Assembly (NCBI GenBank): GCA_963773315.1
Contig: CAVZAF010000005.1
Location: 744,001-808,000 of the forward strand
DNA length: 64,000 nt
DNA from: DATKAS01 sp963773315
GTDB taxonomy: Bacteria > Actinomycetota > Acidimicrobiia > Acidimicrobiales > DATKAS01
Direction: 5' to 3'
Made by a program: the position numbers and the translations under genes. Within the stretch, counting starts at the first letter, position 1. Each line of letters opens with the position of its first letter. The notes under the pieces are model-generated. The model was given only the letters and a program-made list of their open reading frames with translations. It had not been told where the DNA came from and made no database searches. Below are positions 61,561-64,000 of the stretch, piece by piece.

Positions 61561-63513
61561 GTGCAGGGGGGAACAGAACGGGGGGTGGCGTACCAGCCCG
61601 CGCTCGACGGGCTTCGTGCGCTGGCGGTCGCGTCTGTCATCGCGTACCACCTCGGGTACGGATGGGCCAGAGGCGGCTACCTCGGCGTCGACACGTTCTT
61701 CGTCCTCTCCGGCTTCCTGATCACCAGCCTCCTCCTCGCGGAGTTTCGCCGCGAGAGCCGCATCGACCTCAGCAGCTTCTGGGCGCGCCGCGCTCGCCGT
61801 CTGCTTCCCGCACTGTTCGTCGTTCTCGCGGCCGTCGCCGCGTACGGCAAGTGGTGGATGCCGGCCGAGTCGCGGAGTGCGCTCCGCGGGGACGGGCTGG
61901 CGGCGCTCTTCTACTCCGCCAACTGGCGCTTCATCTTCGAGCACAGCTCGTACTTCAGCCTCTTCGCATCCCCGTCGATGCTCGAGCACACGTGGTCGCT
62001 CGCGATCGAGGAGCAGTTCTACTTGCTCTGGCCGCTGATCGTCGTGGGGTGCCTTGCGCTCGGCAGGGGGCGACGTGCGCCGCTCGCGGTGCTCGCCACG
62101 GCGTGCGTCGTCGCCTCGGCGTTGCTCATGGCGCACATGGCAAGCGACGACCCGAGCCGGGCGTACTTCGGCACGGACACAAGGGTGCACTCACTCCTCG
62201 TTGGTGCGTTGCTCGCGCTCGTCCTCGAACGGTGGCCCGCGAACTCCACCGGAGTCGGAGGACGGGTCCTCCGCGGCATAGGGCCGGTCGCGGCCCTCGC
62301 TGTCGTCGCGGCGTACGTCACCATCGGGGACGGCCGGTTGTTCATGTACCGCGGCGGGTTCCTCGCGTTCGCGCTCACGGTTGCGATCGTCATCGCCGCC
62401 GCGGTGCGACCCCGCGGCCCGGTGCGCGCGATTCTCTCCCTCGCCCCCCTGGTGTGGATAGGCACCATCTCGTACGGCCTGTACCTGTGGCACTGGCCGG
62501 TGCAGCTCGTCCTCACGCCGAATCGCACCCACCTCGACGGCGTCGGGCTCGACCTCGCTCGCGTGGCCGTCACCGTTGCCTGCGCGACGCTCTCGTACTT
62601 CGCCGTGGAGCTGCCGATCAGGCGCGGCGTCGCACTCCGCGGTCGCATCGCACTCCCGAGCGTCACCGCTGTCGCGGCCGGCCTCGCCGCCCTCTTGGTG
62701 ATGGCGACGGCCGCGACGTCGCCCGCTCCCGCCTTCGCGACCCCCGTCGCCGGCGCCCCGATCACGATCCTCGCATCGAGACGGGTACCACCGCAGCGGA
62801 CGACTGCACCAGAGCGATCCTCCGCCACAACGGTCATCTCTCACGCCCCCCAGGTGATCGGCGTCATCGGAGACTCCGTCGCGATGAGCCTCACTCCGGG
62901 TTTGGAGGTCCAGGCATCGATGCGCGGCATCTCCGTGGCCAGCGCCGCGATCCCGGGTTGTGGTGCGACGGACGCGTTCTCACTCGACAGTGCCGGCAAC
63001 CCCTTTTCTTGGTCGGACGACTGCGTGACCGCGGTGCCCGAGGTGCAGAACCGGCTGATCGCCGAGTTCCGACCGGACGTGGTCCTTTGGCTGAGCTCGT
63101 GGGAGACGAGCGATCGGCTCGTTGCAGGCCGAGCTGTGCACTTCGACACCCCCGAGGGCGACGCCGCCCTTGTGCGAGGCATGACCGCGACCCTTGATCG
63201 AGTCACGGCCGGAGGCGCGCACCTGGTGATGCTCACCTTGCCGCCCAGGGGGGAGCGGCAGGACGGTCGCACCGTCCACGACGAGCCCGCGACCATCGAG
63301 CACCTCAACGAGCTGATCATGGAATTCGCGTTCGCTCATGCGGATCAGGTGCAGCTCATCGACTTCGCCAACATCGTGTGCCACGGGGGTGCGCCGTGCC
63401 CGAATGAGATCGATGGGATGTGGCTGCGTCCGGACGGGATGCACTTCACCGACGCGACGAGCGTCTGGCCGGCAGCTCGGCTGCTCGACATCCTCCTCGC
63501 TACACCGCAGTGA
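61561..63513 (+). CDS. OafA/YrhL-type acyltransferase-3 with SGNH domain
   Basis: 650 aa from a GTG at 61561 after GGAGGGGC. N-terminal acyltransferase-3 domain (1 to about 380, ten or more helices) with LDGLRALAV, catalytic-region His30, FFVLSGFLIT and RRARRLLPAL. The C-terminal part from about 430 is a secreted SGNH esterase: GDS with Ser439 (block I) and DGMHF with His628 (block V). This fused form O-acetylates extracytoplasmic glycans such as peptidoglycan or exopolysaccharide. Confidence 0.92.
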   Translation: MQGGTERGVAYQPALDGLRALAVASVIAYHLGYGWARGGYLGVDTFFVLSGFLITSLLLAEFRRESRIDLSSFWARRARRLLPALFVVLAAVAAYGKWWMPAESRSALRGDGLAALFYSANWRFIFEHSSYFSLFASPSMLEHTWSLAIEEQFYLLWPLIVVGCLALGRGRRAPLAVLATACVVASALLMAHMASDDPSRAYFGTDTRVHSLLVGALLALVLERWPANSTGVGGRVLRGIGPVAALAVVAAYVTIGDGRLFMYRGGFLAFALTVAIVIAAAVRPRGPVRAILSLAPLVWIGTISYGLYLWHWPVQLVLTPNRTHLDGVGLDLARVAVTVACATLSYFAVELPIRRGVALRGRIALPSVTAVAAGLAALLVMATAATSPAPAFATPVAGAPITILASRRVPPQRTTAPERSSATTVISHAPQVIGVIGDSVAMSLTPGLEVQASMRGISVASAAIPGCGATDAFSLDSAGNPFSWSDDCVTAVPEVQNRLIAEFRPDVVLWLSSWETSDRLVAGRAVHFDTPEGDAALVRGMTATLDRVTAGGAHLVMLTLPPRGERQDGRTVHDEPATIEHLNELIMEFAFAHADQVQLIDFANIVCHGGAPCPNEIDGMWLRPDGMHFTDATSVWPAARLLDILLATPQ

Positions 63514-64000
63514 CCGTCACGGGGATGCCGTTCAGCACCACAGTTCCCGACACTGCATCGAGCAGCTCCTCGTCGGCCAAGAGGTTGAAGTTCACCCCCG
63601 GCCGCGCCGACGCGACACGGAGCGCGACACCCTCGAGATCGTGACCCCACCCGTGCGGCATCGACACGACGCCCGGCCGGATCGTGTCAGTCACCTCGAC
63701 CGGCACATCGAGCTTGCCGACACGCGACGTCACCCGGGCGAGCGCGCCATGAACGAGACCCATCGCCTCGGCATCGATGGGATGCACGAGCAGCGTGCAG
63801 CGCTCCTTGCCCTTCACGAGAACGTCGAGGTTGTGCATCCACGAATTGTTCGACCGGAGGTCGCGACGGCCGATGAGCACGACGTCGCCTTCTCGATCGC
63901 GGTCGAGCGACCCGCGCAGCCGATCCACGTCCGCCAGCAGCGCTGAGGGCGCGAGCTCGACCTTCCCCGACGGTGTGCGCAGCACGTCGGGCAGGCGGGG
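63500..64000 (-). CDS. molybdopterin-dependent oxidoreductase, C-terminal end only (5' end outside window)
   Basis: Last 166 residues of a gene entering from beyond 64000. LRTPSGKVELAP, LIGRRDLRSNNSWMHN, VHPIDAEAMGLVHGALARVTS and MPHGWGHDLEG are the molybdopterin-dinucleotide-binding C-terminal domain of the DMSO-reductase/formate-dehydrogenase superfamily. The metal-binding N-terminus is not in view, so the substrate is unknown. Its stop overlaps the convergent acyltransferase gene by 14 bp. Confidence 0.85.
   Translation of the reverse strand, partial: PRLPDVLRTPSGKVELAPSALLADVDRLRGSLDRDREGDVVLIGRRDLRSNNSWMHNLDVLVKGKERCTLLVHPIDAEAMGLVHGALARVTSRVGKLDVPVEVTDTIRPGVVSMPHGWGHDLEGVALRVASARPGVNFNLLADEELLDAVSGTVVLNGIPVTVTAV

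Noticed and set aside
1..64000. CRISPR arrays, prophage, transposases, integrases
   Set aside because: No spaced direct repeats, phage structural genes or recombinase motifs were seen; the intein is the only mobile element.

Overview
The window is high-GC bacterial chromosome with very dense coding, many 1-8 bp start/stop overlaps and frequent GTG starts. The gene content points to Actinomycetota: a SAM-IV-type riboswitch, a single-domain cold-shock protein, a B12-dependent ribonucleotide reductase, WS/DGAT acyltransferase, a steroid/fatty-acid-type P450, and many start codons with a TANNNT -10 element only 6-8 nt upstream (leaderless transcription). Class Acidimicrobiia is my best guess, but no rRNA or ribosomal-protein marker is present to prove it. 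No prophage, insertion sequence, integron or CRISPR array was seen; the only mobile element is an intein.

Layout. 0-5.2 kb: envelope genes (a two-gene split MprF-like pair, a DUF347 membrane protein, undecaprenyl-diphosphatase), tRNA-Gly, and clpP divergent from a SRPBCC/ArsR pair across two operator-like inverted repeats. 5.2-9.9 kb: a WS/DGAT acyltransferase fused to an alpha/beta hydrolase, an EamA permease with an apparent CTG start, small ORFs and an Fpg/Nei-family glycosylase. 9.9-12.5 kb: methionine synthesis (metX plus a PLP sulfhydrylase) behind a SAM-IV-like riboswitch. 12.5-16.9 kb: PEP-mutase-family lyase, acyl-CoA synthetase, ABC-2 exporter. 16.9-20.4 kb: a DEAD-box helicase and cold-shock protein, then a Tat-exported peptidoglycan amidase with propeller-like repeats. 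20.4-31.5 kb: VOC, SET-domain, saccharopine-dehydrogenase-like, PhyH, GNAT, MFS, SURF1, oligoendopeptidase F, then cystathionine beta-synthase and a cystathionine gamma-synthase/lyase (transsulfuration). 31.5-44.3 kb: a catabolic accessory stretch with a carotenoid oxygenase, LLM flavin monooxygenase, acetoacetate-decarboxylase-like protein, AlkD-like protein, two epoxide hydrolases, two serine hydrolases, a second PhyH, two MFS exporters and an amidase. 44.4-56.4 kb: MMPL transporter, DUF2207 protein, PIG-L deacetylase, P450, amidohydrolase, HD-domain oxygenase candidate, quinone oxidoreductase, P-loop kinase, MBL hydrolase, TMEM175 channel. 56.4-64 kb: intein-bearing nrdJ with NrdR-box-like control, VOC protein, an acyltransferase-3/SGNH O-acetylase and the C-terminal end of a molybdopterin oxidoreductase.

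Sequence quality. Eight single-base frame breaks interrupt otherwise well-conserved genes (DEAD helicase, cystathionine gamma-synthase, an MFS exporter twice, MMPL, P-loop kinase, the nrdJ intein twice). In every case a one-base correction restores the family sequence and the total length. Uncorrected consensus errors are the simplest explanation, so these genes are annotated here as probably intact. Two small reading frames instead look like real remnants with the middle of the protein missing.

The most interesting items are the acyltransferase-hydrolase fusion, the riboswitch with a visible alternative pairing, the intein with an atypical C-terminal splice junction, the tandem operator upstream of the SRPBCC/ArsR genes, the SET-domain protein, and the structured region upstream of nrdJ.
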